A stretch of 62,646 bases of DNA from an uncultured Prevotellaceae bacterium (GCA_946404865.1 CAMJFC010000010.1:1-62646); one strand, 5' to 3'. Counted from the first letter of the stretch, positions 33,264-40,843 are shown. A program made the numbers and translations. The notes: generated from the letters alone by a model not told the origin.

Positions 33264-34274
33264 CTACTTTTCATTGTTGAGTTGAACGAATTTCTTGAAT
33301 GTGGCGAGGGCGCGTCCTGACTCGATGGACTCTTTAGCGATGCTGAGACACTCGTCGATGGATTTCTTTCCGCCCTCAATCACTTGTATGGCGAAAGCCG
33401 CATTGGCCATGACCACCGCCTTTTGTCCGGGCAAAGCCCTGTCTTCGAGCACACTGTCGAAGATTTGAGCCGCCTCATCTTCGTTAGCCCCAGCCACGAG
33501 TTCTTCGGGTGTAACGGGTTTCAGTCCGAGGTCAGCGGGTTTGAAGACTTTCTCATACTGGTTGGTTTTAACCTTGAAATCGCCGGTGAGAGAAATCTCG
33601 TCATAGCCGTCCATGCTGTTGACGATGCCGTAGTCGATGCCAAGTTTTTGATAGACGCTGCCGTAGAGTCTCATCTGGTCGAGATTGGCCACTCCGAGCA
33701 GTTGGCACTTGGGTTGCGAGGGGTTGACGATGGGTCCGAGCAGATTGAAGAACGTGGGAAACTGCAATGCTTTTCTGATGTGGGCCACGAACTTCATGGC
33801 ACTGGCGAAGAGTTGCGCGTGCAGATAGACGATGCCGCACTCGTTGATGGAACGGTTGAGCACATCGATATTGTCCGTGAAGGTGACCCCGTGCTGTCGG
33901 ATGACATTCGAAGCGCCGCTTATCGACGTGGCGGCATAGTTGCCGTGTTTGGCCACCTTATATCCCGCCCCGGCAATGACGAAGCACGATGTGGTAGAGA
34001 TGTTGAAAGTGTTTTTCCTGTCACCTCCGGTACCCACCACATCGATATAACGGTCGGCGTCGAGAAGAGCGGGCACGCCCGTCTCTAAGATGCCATCGCG
34101 GAATCCGAGCAGTTCATCCACGGTGATGCCCCTCATCTGAATACCGGTGAGGAGGGCAGATATTTGTTCATCGGGGTACTCCTCACGTGCGATGCCGTGA
34201 AGGATTTGTCGTGTCTCTTCTCGGGTGAGTTCCTCGTGATTGAGGATTCGTTCCAAAACTTGTTTCATTTCCAT
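33264..34274 (-). CDS. trpD: Anthranilate phosphoribosyltransferase
   Basis: Transfers phosphoribose from PRPP to anthranilate. Motifs are VDVVGTGGDRKNTFNISTTS (PRPP site, beginning DVVGTGGD), KHGNYAATSISGASNV and FNLLGPIVNPSQP. The frame runs to 34385, but that extension passes through the terminator hairpin and overlaps the leader peptide; translation must start at ATG 34274 (MEMKQVLERIL) or 34268. It is the first structural gene after the trp attenuator. Confidence 0.95.
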   Translation of the reverse strand: MEMKQVLERILNHEELTREETRQILHGIAREEYPDEQISALLTGIQMRGITVDELLGFRDGILETGVPALLDADRYIDVVGTGGDRKNTFNISTTSCFVIAGAGYKVAKHGNYAATSISGASNVIRQHGVTFTDNIDVLNRSINECGIVYLHAQLFASAMKFVAHIRKALQFPTFFNLLGPIVNPSQPKCQLLGVANLDQMRLYGSVYQKLGIDYGIVNSMDGYDEISLTGDFKVKTNQYEKVFKPADLGLKPVTPEELVAGANEDEAAQIFDSVLEDRALPGQKAVVMANAAFAIQVIEGGKKSIDECLSIAKESIESGRALATFKKFVQLNNEK

Positions 34275-34310
34275 AATAAAAAAAATCAATAGAGTGTTAA
34301 TATTTTCTGT

Positions 34311-34347
34311 AAAAAGGAAGAGGCCTGTCGTAAGTACGGCAGGCCTC
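34311..34347 (-). terminator. trp attenuator terminator hairpin
   Basis: On the minus strand an 8-bp perfect stem (34347-34340 with 34327-34320, GAGGCCTG/CAGGCCTC), 12-nt loop, then TTCCTTTTT. It lies between the leader peptide stop and trpD, 37 bases upstream of trpD. Alternative upstream hairpin candidates (GTGTGGA...TCC..ACAC) lie at 34370-34349. Confidence 0.88.
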
Positions 34348-34381
34348 AGTGTATCGGATTGTATCCACACGGCAACGTAGC

Positions 34382-34441
34382 TCACGACTTATTCAATCTT
34401 GAGTTGCGCCACCACCATGCGAAAGATACAAACTGTGTCAT
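34382..34441 (-). CDS. trpL: trp operon leader peptide with three tandem Trp codons
   Basis: A 19-codon ORF reading MTQFVSFAWWWRNSRLNKS, starting about 22 nt after the predicted transcription start and ending 35 nt before the terminator stem. Three consecutive TGG codons in a short leader, followed by an intrinsic terminator and then trpD, are the hallmark of ribosome-mediated transcription attenuation: when charged Trp-tRNA is scarce the ribosome stalls on the TGG run and the terminator does not form. The mechanism is inferred from this layout; I did not resolve a unique antiterminator structure. It is too short for usual gene calling. Confidence 0.88.
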   Translation of the reverse strand: MTQFVSFAWWWRNSRLNKS

Positions 34442-34468
34442 ATTTGTTGTTGTTTATGATTTCGGTTG

Positions 34469-34499
34469 CAAAGTTACACGCTTTTTTGTTTTCTGCAAA
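34469..34499 (-). promoter_or_regulatory. Promoter of the trp operon
   Basis: On the minus strand TTTG (34499-34496), 19 nt, TAACTTTG (34476-34469). Transcription would start near 34463 and include the leader peptide. Confidence 0.8.
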
Positions 34500-34794
34500 C
34501 TTTTTGAAAGATTTTTTTCAAAAAAAGTAACAATTTCGTATTTTCGGTCTGTGAGGAGTTAAGAAATCAATGGTCATGATCGGCTCGGAGAGATTGACGT
34601 GCTGATAGGCCAGAAGCCCGGAGAACCCGCAGGGCTCGAAGCGTCCAGAGAACCCTGAGGGCTCGGAGAACTCTGAGAACTTAGAAGAGAATTACACATC
34701 AAAGAAAAAAGTGTGCAAAAAAAATATCTTTTCTACAATAAAAGAACATGACCTATCGTTATCAAGATAACAAATCCATTAAATCCAATTGCCT
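34500..34794. other. Intergenic region with GC-rich direct repeats
   Basis: Between the trp promoter and the small ORF. It holds imperfect direct repeats GAGAACCCGCAGGGCTCG (34621-34638), GAGAACCCTGAGGGCTCG (34648-34665) and a partial third copy (34666-34677), each able to fold on itself. A weak -7-like TATCTTTT lies at 34725-34732. I see no other gene in it. Confidence 0.5.
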
Positions 34795-34920
34795 ATGAGT
34801 TATTCTACCCATGAAGAAATGCGTCCATCAGAAAAAACCCTCCGTTTGATCAGGCAGTTCGCCTACACTTATCGTTCAGTACATATTGGTGAGATAACCG
34901 AATATTATTGTCTGAATTGA
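34795..34920 (+). CDS. Small conserved-looking ORF, 41 residues
   Basis: A 41-codon ORF with start MSYSTHEEMRPSEKT and a core LRLIRQFAYTYRSVHIGEITEYYCLN. The LIRQFAYTYR motif resembles a type of tiny protein I associate with Bacteroidales genomes, of unknown function; this is recollection, not a search. It ends 36 bases before rpe. A 15-base piece encoding the tail YYCLN is repeated 29 bases downstream (34932-34946), in another frame, and may be the remnant of a second copy. It may be a regulatory leader for rpe or an independent small protein. Confidence 0.5.
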   Translation: MSYSTHEEMRPSEKTLRLIRQFAYTYRSVHIGEITEYYCLN

Positions 34921-34955
34921 AGAAGACTGAGTATTATTGTCTGAATAAAGAGGTT

Positions 34956-35618
34956 ATGGACCAGAGAGAAATTTTGGTTTCGCCGTCGCTGCTGGCGGCA
35001 GATTTCCTGAATCTGCGGAAAGACATTGAAATGATCAACCGCAGTCACGCCGATTGGTTGCACCTGGATGTAATGGACGGCGTGTTTGTTCCGAACATCT
35101 CCTTCGGTTTCCCCGTGTTGGAGGCCGTTGCCAAGATTTGCACAAAGCCGCTTGATGTGCATTACATGATTGTTCACCCCGAACAATACATTGCTCAAAC
35201 CGCTAAGTTGGGTGCTATGATGATGAACGTACACTATGAGGCATGTACGCATCTGCACCGTACCATCCAAGAGATTCACGCCGCCGGCATGAAAGCCGGT
35301 GTGACGCTGAACCCCTCTACCCCCGTATCCGTTTTGGAAGACATCATCGGCGACGTGGATATGGTGCTGCTGATGAGTGTGAACCCGGGGTTCGGCGGAC
35401 AGAAGTTCATTGAGAACACCATTGCGAAGGTAAAACGTCTGCGCCGTCTGATTGCAGACAGCGGCAGTCGGGCTCTGATAGAAGTTGACGGCGGTGTGCA
35501 GTCAGAGACGGCACCTCGCTTGGTTTCGGCGGGTGTGGATGTGCTGGTGAGCGGCAGTTATGTGTTTAAGGCTGCTGATCCGGAGAAAGTGATTGACGAG
35601 TTGAAAAAGAGAGAATAG
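34956..35618 (+). CDS. rpe: Ribulose-phosphate 3-epimerase
   Basis: Interconverts ribulose 5-phosphate and xylulose 5-phosphate in the pentose phosphate pathway. TIM barrel of 220 residues: VSPSLLAADFLNLRKDIEM, DWLHLDVMDGVFVPNISFG (metal-binding His/Asp), HYMIVHPEQ, VLLMSVNPGFGGQKFIENT and EVDGGVQSETA. The frame is open upstream to a TTG at 34908, but the protein family starts near MDQREILVSPS, so ATG 34956 is used. It converges with the ECF sigma gene: the stop codons are six bases apart and no terminator stem was seen. Confidence 0.95.
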   Translation: MDQREILVSPSLLAADFLNLRKDIEMINRSHADWLHLDVMDGVFVPNISFGFPVLEAVAKICTKPLDVHYMIVHPEQYIAQTAKLGAMMMNVHYEACTHLHRTIQEIHAAGMKAGVTLNPSTPVSVLEDIIGDVDMVLLMSVNPGFGGQKFIENTIAKVKRLRRLIADSGSRALIEVDGGVQSETAPRLVSAGVDVLVSGSYVFKAADPEKVIDELKKRE

Positions 35619-35624
35619 AACTCA

Positions 35625-36218
35625 TTAGAACTGCAGAGCCATTTCATGCTCTTTCGCCATGCGTCGGAGGTTGAGGATGGCATATCGCATACGTCCGAGT
35701 GCCGTATTGATGCTGACATTGGTCATTTCAGCTATCTCCTTGAACGACATGTTCTGATAAAAACGCATGAACACCACCTCGCGCTGCGTTGGTGGCAGGA
35801 GGTTCATCATCTTTTTCACATCCTCAAGCACCTGCTCGAAGACGAACTGGTTTTCGATATTCCCTTCCACCACCTCTCTAGAAGAGAGGTTGGACAAATC
35901 GTTGTCTATAGTGGGTTCGACAATTTTCTCCGCTTTCTGCTCACGGTACCAATCCATGATGACATTATGAGCGATGCGCATGATCCACGCGCTGAATTTG
36001 CCGGAGGTGGTATATTTCCTCTGGTGGAGTTTGGTGATGACCTTTACGAAAGTCTCCTGAAACACATCATCTGCTGTATCGCGGTCGTGAACCACGAAAA
36101 GGATGTATGAGTATAACTTGGATTGATTTCTTGTCAACAACAAATCAAAGGCCCTATTGTTCCCATCAATATATTCCAAAGCCAACTGTTCGTCGGTCAT
36201 TGTTATGAGATCGTTCAT
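35625..36218 (-). CDS. ECF-type RNA polymerase sigma factor
   Basis: A 197-residue group 4 sigma factor. Region 2 (SKLYSYILFVVHDRDTADDVFQETFVKVI, FSAWIMRIAHNVIMDWYRE) and region 4 (LPPTQREVVFMRFYQNMSFKEIAEMTNVSINTALGRMRYAI) are intact. No anti-sigma gene is adjacent, so it does not look like the TonB-linked FecI type; a single orphan ECF of this form is widely conserved in Bacteroidales to my knowledge. A good promoter lies upstream (TTTG 36339-36336, 20 nt, TAATTTTG 36315-36308, minus strand). Its target genes are unknown. Confidence 0.92.
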   Translation of the reverse strand: MNDLITMTDEQLALEYIDGNNRAFDLLLTRNQSKLYSYILFVVHDRDTADDVFQETFVKVITKLHQRKYTTSGKFSAWIMRIAHNVIMDWYREQKAEKIVEPTIDNDLSNLSSREVVEGNIENQFVFEQVLEDVKKMMNLLPPTQREVVFMRFYQNMSFKEIAEMTNVSINTALGRMRYAILNLRRMAKEHEMALQF

Positions 36219-36307
36219 TCCTTAAAAGTTTTAATTTAAGTAATGTTTGGCTATAGGCTTTCGGTTTTTGTTAATAATTAAATGTGATGTTGACAAAAAT
36301 ATCGGGG

Positions 36308-36339
36308 CAAAATTACTCGTTTTTTGTTTTTTGTGCAAA
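36308..36339 (-). promoter_or_regulatory. Promoter of the ECF sigma gene
   Basis: Minus strand TTTG (36339-36336), 20 nt, TAATTTTG (36315-36308). A second -7-like TATTTTTG is at 36301-36294. Confidence 0.65.
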
Positions 36340-36451
36340 TTTTTTGTTATAAAATCGAAGAAAAAAGCGTCTAACTGACATAAAAAAGAGAAAAAATGGA
36401 GATTAGTCGTATTTTTTTAGCCAAAAAGTGTGTTTTTCGGAAATAAAACAC

Positions 36452-36459
36452 TACCTTTG
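36452..36459 (+). promoter_or_regulatory. -7 element of the cobalamin riboswitch RNA
   Basis: TACCTTTG, just upstream of the aptamer; transcription would start near 36466. The -33 element is not clear. Confidence 0.55.
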
Positions 36460-36461
36460 CA

Positions 36462-36640
36462 AAGTTCTTGGTTCGCTATACGCGATGAACAAGGGAATGG
36501 AGTGCAAATCTCCAACTGTCCCGCAGCTGTGAGTTTCTTTATGTCTTACAAGCATCAACGCCACTGGCATTGTCCGGGAAGGCACTTGTAGGCGAAACGT
36601 AGTCAGAAGACCTGCCAGAACCATTTGCTTGAGTCTCTCG
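36462..36640 (+). ncRNA. Cobalamin (B12) riboswitch, orphan
   Basis: The core is unmistakable: GGGAATGGAGTGCAAATCTCC at 36493-36513, then CAACTGTCCCGCAGCTGTGA to 36532, GCCACTGGCATTGTCCGGG at 36560-36578, and the B12 box AGTCAGAAGACCTGCC at 36601-36616. These riboswitches normally precede btuB or B12 biosynthesis genes. Here the next 460 bases on this strand hold no gene of more than 41 codons, a terminator lies at 36810-36838, and the next gene is on the opposite strand. The RNA would be a short terminated transcript of about 370 nt. Confidence 0.93.
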
Positions 36641-36809
36641 ATGTAAGGGATTTCGGCTTCAACGTACGGAAAAAAGGCCACATGGTTTTCAGCATGTGAT
36701 TTGGTAGTATGCGATTATCGTATTCTGTCATTAGGTGTATCGTATGGTTACGACACCATGCCATGGCATAGGACCTGTAAGTGTATTATTATATAAGTAT
36801 CATGAGAAG

Positions 36810-36838
36810 TAGCGGGACCGTGAGGCCTCGCTATTTTT
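36810..36838 (+). terminator. Terminator of the riboswitch transcript
   Basis: Seven-pair stem (36810-36816 with 36827-36833, one G-U) followed by TTTTT. Confidence 0.65.
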
Positions 36839-36848
36839 GGGGATTGAT

Positions 36849-36887
36849 CAAAAAAATGAGGTTGGTGCAGGATTGCTACCAACCTCA
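36849..36887 (-). terminator. Terminator of the GH2 transcript
   Basis: Perfect 10-bp stem TGAGGTTGGT/ACCAACCTCA (36857-36866 with 36878-36887), followed on the minus strand by a run of T (36856-36849). It lies about 220 bases after the GH2 stop codon. Between it and that gene (36888-37105) I see only a small hairpin at 37019-37038 and no gene. Confidence 0.75.
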
Positions 36888-37105
36888 ACACATGATTTCG
36901 AAATCTCGAAATCCAAAAATAAGATAGGGCAAAAGTAGTGTTTATTCACCAAACTTGCAAATATTTAAACGAAAAAATTCATTTTTTAACATTTGAGGAA
37001 TGGGAAAGACCTCTTAGAACTGATGGTTACATCAGTTTCACGATGATCCAAACCGCGCTTTAGGAGGCGAAATAAACAGGAATTACATGCCAGCCTGGCC
37101 TCTTC

Positions 37106-39616
37106 CTATTCACCAAGCGAGATAACTAACTGGTTGGATTTCAAGCCATTGGCATCACACGTGACACGGATTGGAGAGAGAGAGGATGCGCTGGCGGAAG
37201 AAGGAGAAGATGAACTGGCGGGGGAAGAAGAGGAAGCACCAGACGGGGAGGAGACGGCCGCTGATTGGATGATGATTTGAGCGAGACCGTTGAAAGCGGG
37301 GATTTGGAATTGTTTTCCGTCGGCCTGGGCATGGTCGGAACCGAGATAGGCCGGGTCGCCATTGCCACCGCCCAAGATTCTGCCGTCGCCATCGAGCGTG
37401 AAGGAGAGCATGGGACAAGCGTCAGGCACCACCCTGCCCTTCTTATCTTTGACCTCGATATTGACGACCACCGCATCGCAGCCATCAGCCTTCATCGCTT
37501 TGCGGTCGGCTGTCATCTCCACCGTCGCAGGCATTCCTGTCGTCTCCACGGTTTGTGAAAGCACCTTCTTCCCGTTTTTAAATCCATCAGCCACCACCTT
37601 ACCGGGTTGGTACACCGTCTTCCATTTCAGATGGCCGTATTTCGGCATTTTCTGCCGCTCGAGTTTTTTGCCATTCACAGAGAGCTGCACCTCATCGCAG
37701 TTGCTATAGACCCATACTTCCACCTCTTCACCCTCATGTCCTTGTAGGTTCCAATGGGGGAAGACATGGAGGACGGGAGCATCCGTCCACCATGATTTCA
37801 GATACCATGCCTCATCTTTCGGGAAACCACAGTAATCGAAGATGCCAAACTCAGAATCATGAGCCGGATATTTGAGCGGGTTGGGCTCGCCACGGTAGTC
37901 AAAGCCTGTCCAGAAGAATGCCCCCGCCGCCCAGTCGTGTTCGGCATAGAAACGCCATCCCCGTTCGATGACATTCTCCGTTCCGTCCTTTTGCGTATCG
38001 AAGTTCATGGAACGCATCCACCCCGGATGTTGTTCCGAATTGAAATAGACACCGCGTGTGCCGCATCCCGTCGTCTCTTCCGTTCCCACAACCTTCCAAT
38101 CGGGATGTTGCTGACGGCGGTTGACCACATCGTTTTGAATGATGTAGTTATATCCCACCACATCAGTGCCTTTGATCATCTCGGAGCCGCCCGCATTGGC
38201 CAAGGTAGAGTGACGGGTCGGGTCGAGCAGGCGCACATACTCCCTCATCGCTTGGGCGAGACGAGTGCCTTGGATATTGTTTTCAATGCCCCACTCCTCA
38301 TTACCGCAACTCCAGAGCATGACAGAGGGATGGTTACGGTCGCGCTTGATCATACGTTCGAGCAGTCGGAGGTGTTCATCGTTAATACCCGTCAGTCGGT
38401 TCTCGTCGATGACAAGCATTCCCAACCTGTCGCAGATATCGAGCAATGCCGGAGTGACTGGGTTGTGCGAAGAGCGGTAAGCGTTGCACCCCATCTTCTT
38501 CAGTTGTTTGATGCGCCATTCGATGAGCGCGTCGGGCATCGCCGCCCCCACCCCGGCATGGTCTTGGTGCATATTAACCCCTTGCAGTTTGAGCGGTTCG
38601 CCATTGAGCAGGAATCCGCGGTCGGCATCGAAAACCATTTTTCTGACCCCCGTATTGGTCAGATCAACATCCGTCACCTTGCCGTCCACGAGAATGGTCG
38701 TCTCTACTTTATATAAATAAGGTGTGCTGACACTCCAAAGATGAGGTTGCGTCAACGTCATCTGTTGGTTGCACGTCTTCGTCTCTTTCGGTTTGAGCGT
38801 CAACTTATCCTCAGCAGCCACAGCCACCTCTTTACCATCGGCATCCAACAGGCGTTGCCGTACCTGACACGTCTTGGCGGTCAACGAATGATTGTTGACC
38901 TCGGTTGCCACATGAATCGTAGCTGAAGAGAAAGGCCGTTCGACATCCGCATAGACGAAAATGCCGAAAGGAGCCACCGCCACCTCGTTGGTTTTCACGA
39001 GCCACGCATCGCGGTAGATGCCTGCTCCTTCGTAGAACCATCCCTCTTCGAGCGAAGCATCCGCCCGGACACAAATCAGGTTGTCGCCTCCATAATTAGC
39101 ATACTCCGTGATGTCATACACTTGTGAGGCGTATCCGCTCGGTTCGGTGCCCATATAAAAGCCATTGAACCATACCGTAGCGTTGCGGAAGATGCCGTCG
39201 AACCGGAGAGAGAGGTGTTTTCCCTCGTCCTCTTTGTCAATATGAATGACCTTTCTGTACCATCCCACACTTGTCTCGGGATATTTGTAACCGACGGTTT
39301 TATACCCATGCGAATGACTGGCCTCGGAGGCGTAAGAGAGCGTCGTCACCCAATCGTGCGGCACCTGCACTTCGCTCCATGCGGAATCATTGAATTGTTT
39401 GGAATAAGGTCCTTCGTTGTGGATAGAGTTCGCTTTGGTGAGGTAGTTGAAATACTCCGTGCCACAGCCAAAATCCTTGACGGGGTCGGCCGCATGGCCG
39501 AAGGCGAACTTCCAGCCGCCGTTCAGTTTTGTCACTTCGCGCATATTCTGCGCATTCAAGCCGGTTATGACCATCCCCAGAAGGATGACACATAACAGTT
39601 TTTTGCAGTAATTCAT
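37106..39616 (-). CDS. Glycoside hydrolase family 2 (beta-galactosidase-like)
   Basis: Exported 836-residue GH2 enzyme cleaving terminal beta-linked sugars. Signal peptide CKKLLCVILLGMVITGLNA; sugar-binding jelly-roll domain (QVPHDWV, LRFDGIFRNATVWFNG), immunoglobulin-like domain, then the TIM barrel with LQGVNMHQDH, YRSSHNP and the acid/base in SCGNEEWG; the nucleophile is likely Glu in GTEETTG. C-terminal DUF4982-like and Ig-like domains follow. Near the C-terminus a Ser/Ala/Pro-rich run (from about residue 790) interrupts the last domain, which is unusual. It has its own promoter and terminator and is not in a SusCD locus. Substrate is unassigned. Confidence 0.93.
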   Translation of the reverse strand: MNYCKKLLCVILLGMVITGLNAQNMREVTKLNGGWKFAFGHAADPVKDFGCGTEYFNYLTKANSIHNEGPYSKQFNDSAWSEVQVPHDWVTTLSYASEASHSHGYKTVGYKYPETSVGWYRKVIHIDKEDEGKHLSLRFDGIFRNATVWFNGFYMGTEPSGYASQVYDITEYANYGGDNLICVRADASLEEGWFYEGAGIYRDAWLVKTNEVAVAPFGIFVYADVERPFSSATIHVATEVNNHSLTAKTCQVRQRLLDADGKEVAVAAEDKLTLKPKETKTCNQQMTLTQPHLWSVSTPYLYKVETTILVDGKVTDVDLTNTGVRKMVFDADRGFLLNGEPLKLQGVNMHQDHAGVGAAMPDALIEWRIKQLKKMGCNAYRSSHNPVTPALLDICDRLGMLVIDENRLTGINDEHLRLLERMIKRDRNHPSVMLWSCGNEEWGIENNIQGTRLAQAMREYVRLLDPTRHSTLANAGGSEMIKGTDVVGYNYIIQNDVVNRRQQHPDWKVVGTEETTGCGTRGVYFNSEQHPGWMRSMNFDTQKDGTENVIERGWRFYAEHDWAAGAFFWTGFDYRGEPNPLKYPAHDSEFGIFDYCGFPKDEAWYLKSWWTDAPVLHVFPHWNLQGHEGEEVEVWVYSNCDEVQLSVNGKKLERQKMPKYGHLKWKTVYQPGKVVADGFKNGKKVLSQTVETTGMPATVEMTADRKAMKADGCDAVVVNIEVKDKKGRVVPDACPMLSFTLDGDGRILGGGNGDPAYLGSDHAQADGKQFQIPAFNGLAQIIIQSAAVSSPSGASSSSPASSSSPSSASASSLSPIRVTCDANGLKSNQLVISLGE

Positions 39617-39639
39617 ATTATTGGTTCAATTAGGTGATG

Positions 39640-39671
39640 CAAAAATATCAAAAAAAATCTCATCACACAAA
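39640..39671 (-). promoter_or_regulatory. Promoter of the GH2 gene
   Basis: Minus strand TTTG (39671-39668), 20 nt, TATTTTTG (39647-39640), 24 bases before the start codon. Confidence 0.75.
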
Positions 39672-39721
39672 ATTATTGGCAAAAAATGAGATGATTTATT
39701 GTCATTTGAAAAAATTTTGTT

Positions 39722-39972
39722 TAAATTTGCAGCGTATAAGAAGCAAAAGTTGCTAAGCAAAACGATACGGGGCGTATCGGTTAGATCGGGATACTCATCA
39801 AATAAATTCATCCAACCGAGTTGTTTCTTTTGCTGATGGCGGGCCATAATTTCGCAAGAAATGCTTCACAGCCAGTGGATTACAAAAGCAGAGAAGGCTC
39901 AAATCTTTTTGTGACGGAGTTTTCATCACAATCACGGTACGCCCCCTTTTTTAACCCCAAAATCCAATTGTT
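39722..39972 (+). promoter_or_regulatory. Promoter and long structured-looking leader of ribE
   Basis: A -7 element TAAATTTG is at 39722-39729 (ATTG about 20 nt upstream), giving a leader of about 235 nt. The leader can form AGCAAAAG 39742-39749 with CTTTTGCT 39827-39834, enclosing either CGATACG/CGTATCG (39763-39769 with 39773-39779) or the overlapping TCGGTT/AACCGA (39777-39782 with 39814-39819), and then ATTTC-GCAA-GAAAT (39849-39862) with a GNRA loop. It does not match the FMN riboswitch consensus I know. Confidence 0.5.
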
Positions 39973-40575
39973 ATGTTCTCAGGAATCGTGGAGGAGATGG
40001 CTACGGTGACCGCCATCCATCAAGACAAAGAAAATATCGACTTCAAGCTGACCTGTTCGTTTACGAATGAGTTGATAATCGACCAGAGTGTATCTCACAA
40101 CGGTGTGTGTCTGACCGTTGTGAAGATTGAAGGTGATGAATATACCGTGACGGCGATGAAGGAGACGCTTGAGCGCTCCAACTTAGGTTTGCTGCAAGTG
40201 GGCGACCATGTGAATGTGGAACGTTCGATGCTGATGAACGGTCGTCTTGACGGTCATATCGTCCAAGGTCATGTGGATGAGACCGCCCGCTGCATCGCCA
40301 TGGAGGATGCCGACGGCAGCACCTATTTCACGTTTGAATATAAGCAAGACACAGAGATGGCCCGCCGTGGTTATTTCACGGTTGATAAAGGCAGTGTGAC
40401 GGTGAATGGGGTGTCGCTGACTGTGTGCAACCCCACCAACAACACTTTCCAAGTGGCCATCATCCCTTACACGATGGAAAACACCAATTTCTGTGATATT
40501 CGCGTGGGGAGCGTAGTGAATATCGAATTCGATATTTTAGGGAAATATATTGCGCGGTTGGCAGAGCTATCATAA
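39973..40575 (+). CDS. ribE: Riboflavin synthase alpha chain
   Basis: Dismutates two 6,7-dimethyl-8-ribityllumazines to riboflavin. The 200-residue protein is an internal duplication: lumazine-binding repeat 1 begins MFSGIVEEMA and contains SVSHNGVCLTV; repeat 2 contains HIVQGHVDETA and VNGVSLTVCN. It ends with the typical VNIEFDILGKYIARL. It stands alone, without other rib genes, and has an unusually long leader. Confidence 0.96.
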   Translation: MFSGIVEEMATVTAIHQDKENIDFKLTCSFTNELIIDQSVSHNGVCLTVVKIEGDEYTVTAMKETLERSNLGLLQVGDHVNVERSMLMNGRLDGHIVQGHVDETARCIAMEDADGSTYFTFEYKQDTEMARRGYFTVDKGSVTVNGVSLTVCNPTNNTFQVAIIPYTMENTNFCDIRVGSVVNIEFDILGKYIARLAELS

Positions 40576-40580
40576 AAGCA

Positions 40581-40635
40581 CCCACCCCGGCCATGAGGAA
40601 GCCCCCACCCCGGCCCTCCCCGAGGGGAGGGAGAG
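40581..40635. repeat. CCCACCCCGGCC direct repeat and CCCTCCCC palindrome
   Basis: Two copies of CCCACCCCGGCC (40581-40592, 40604-40615) and the palindrome CCCTCCCC-GA-GGGGAGGG at 40614-40631. The 18-base palindrome recurs exactly at 56670-56687. Confidence 0.75.
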
Positions 40636-40754
40636 GTTACTTATATTCACTCAACTTTCGGAAGTTAAAGAAGTTGAAGGACATTAGTCATAGTATTCCT
40701 GCTCCTTGATGTATAGTCCAAGAAGGGGGGATAGTCATGGACAAAAAAGTGGAC

Positions 40755-40797
40755 AAAGAAAAGGCGGACAGGGCATATTCCCTGTCCGTCGTTTTTG
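40755..40797. terminator. Bidirectional terminator after ald
   Basis: Nine-pair stem CGGACAGGG/CCCTGTCCG (40765-40773 with 40780-40788) with T-rich tails on both strands; on the minus strand it ends the ald transcript, 56 bases past its stop. Confidence 0.8.
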
Positions 40798-40843
40798 TGT
40801 CGATTAAGGATGAACTCATTACTGGGAAAGATAGGTTGCGGTA

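Noticed and set aside
34383..34385. GTG start of a longer trpD
   Set aside because: That extension covers the terminator hairpin and overlaps the leader peptide stop; the family starts at MEMKQVLERIL.
36709..36771. A 20-residue ORF after the cobalamin riboswitch
   Set aside because: Too short and featureless to be a regulated gene; it was considered as a leader peptide but has no conserved pattern.
36802..36927. A 41-residue ORF after the riboswitch
   Set aside because: It runs through two terminator stems, so it is more likely non-coding sequence.
39722..39972. FMN riboswitch before ribE
   Set aside because: The conserved RFN core segments are missing, so it is reported only as a structured leader.
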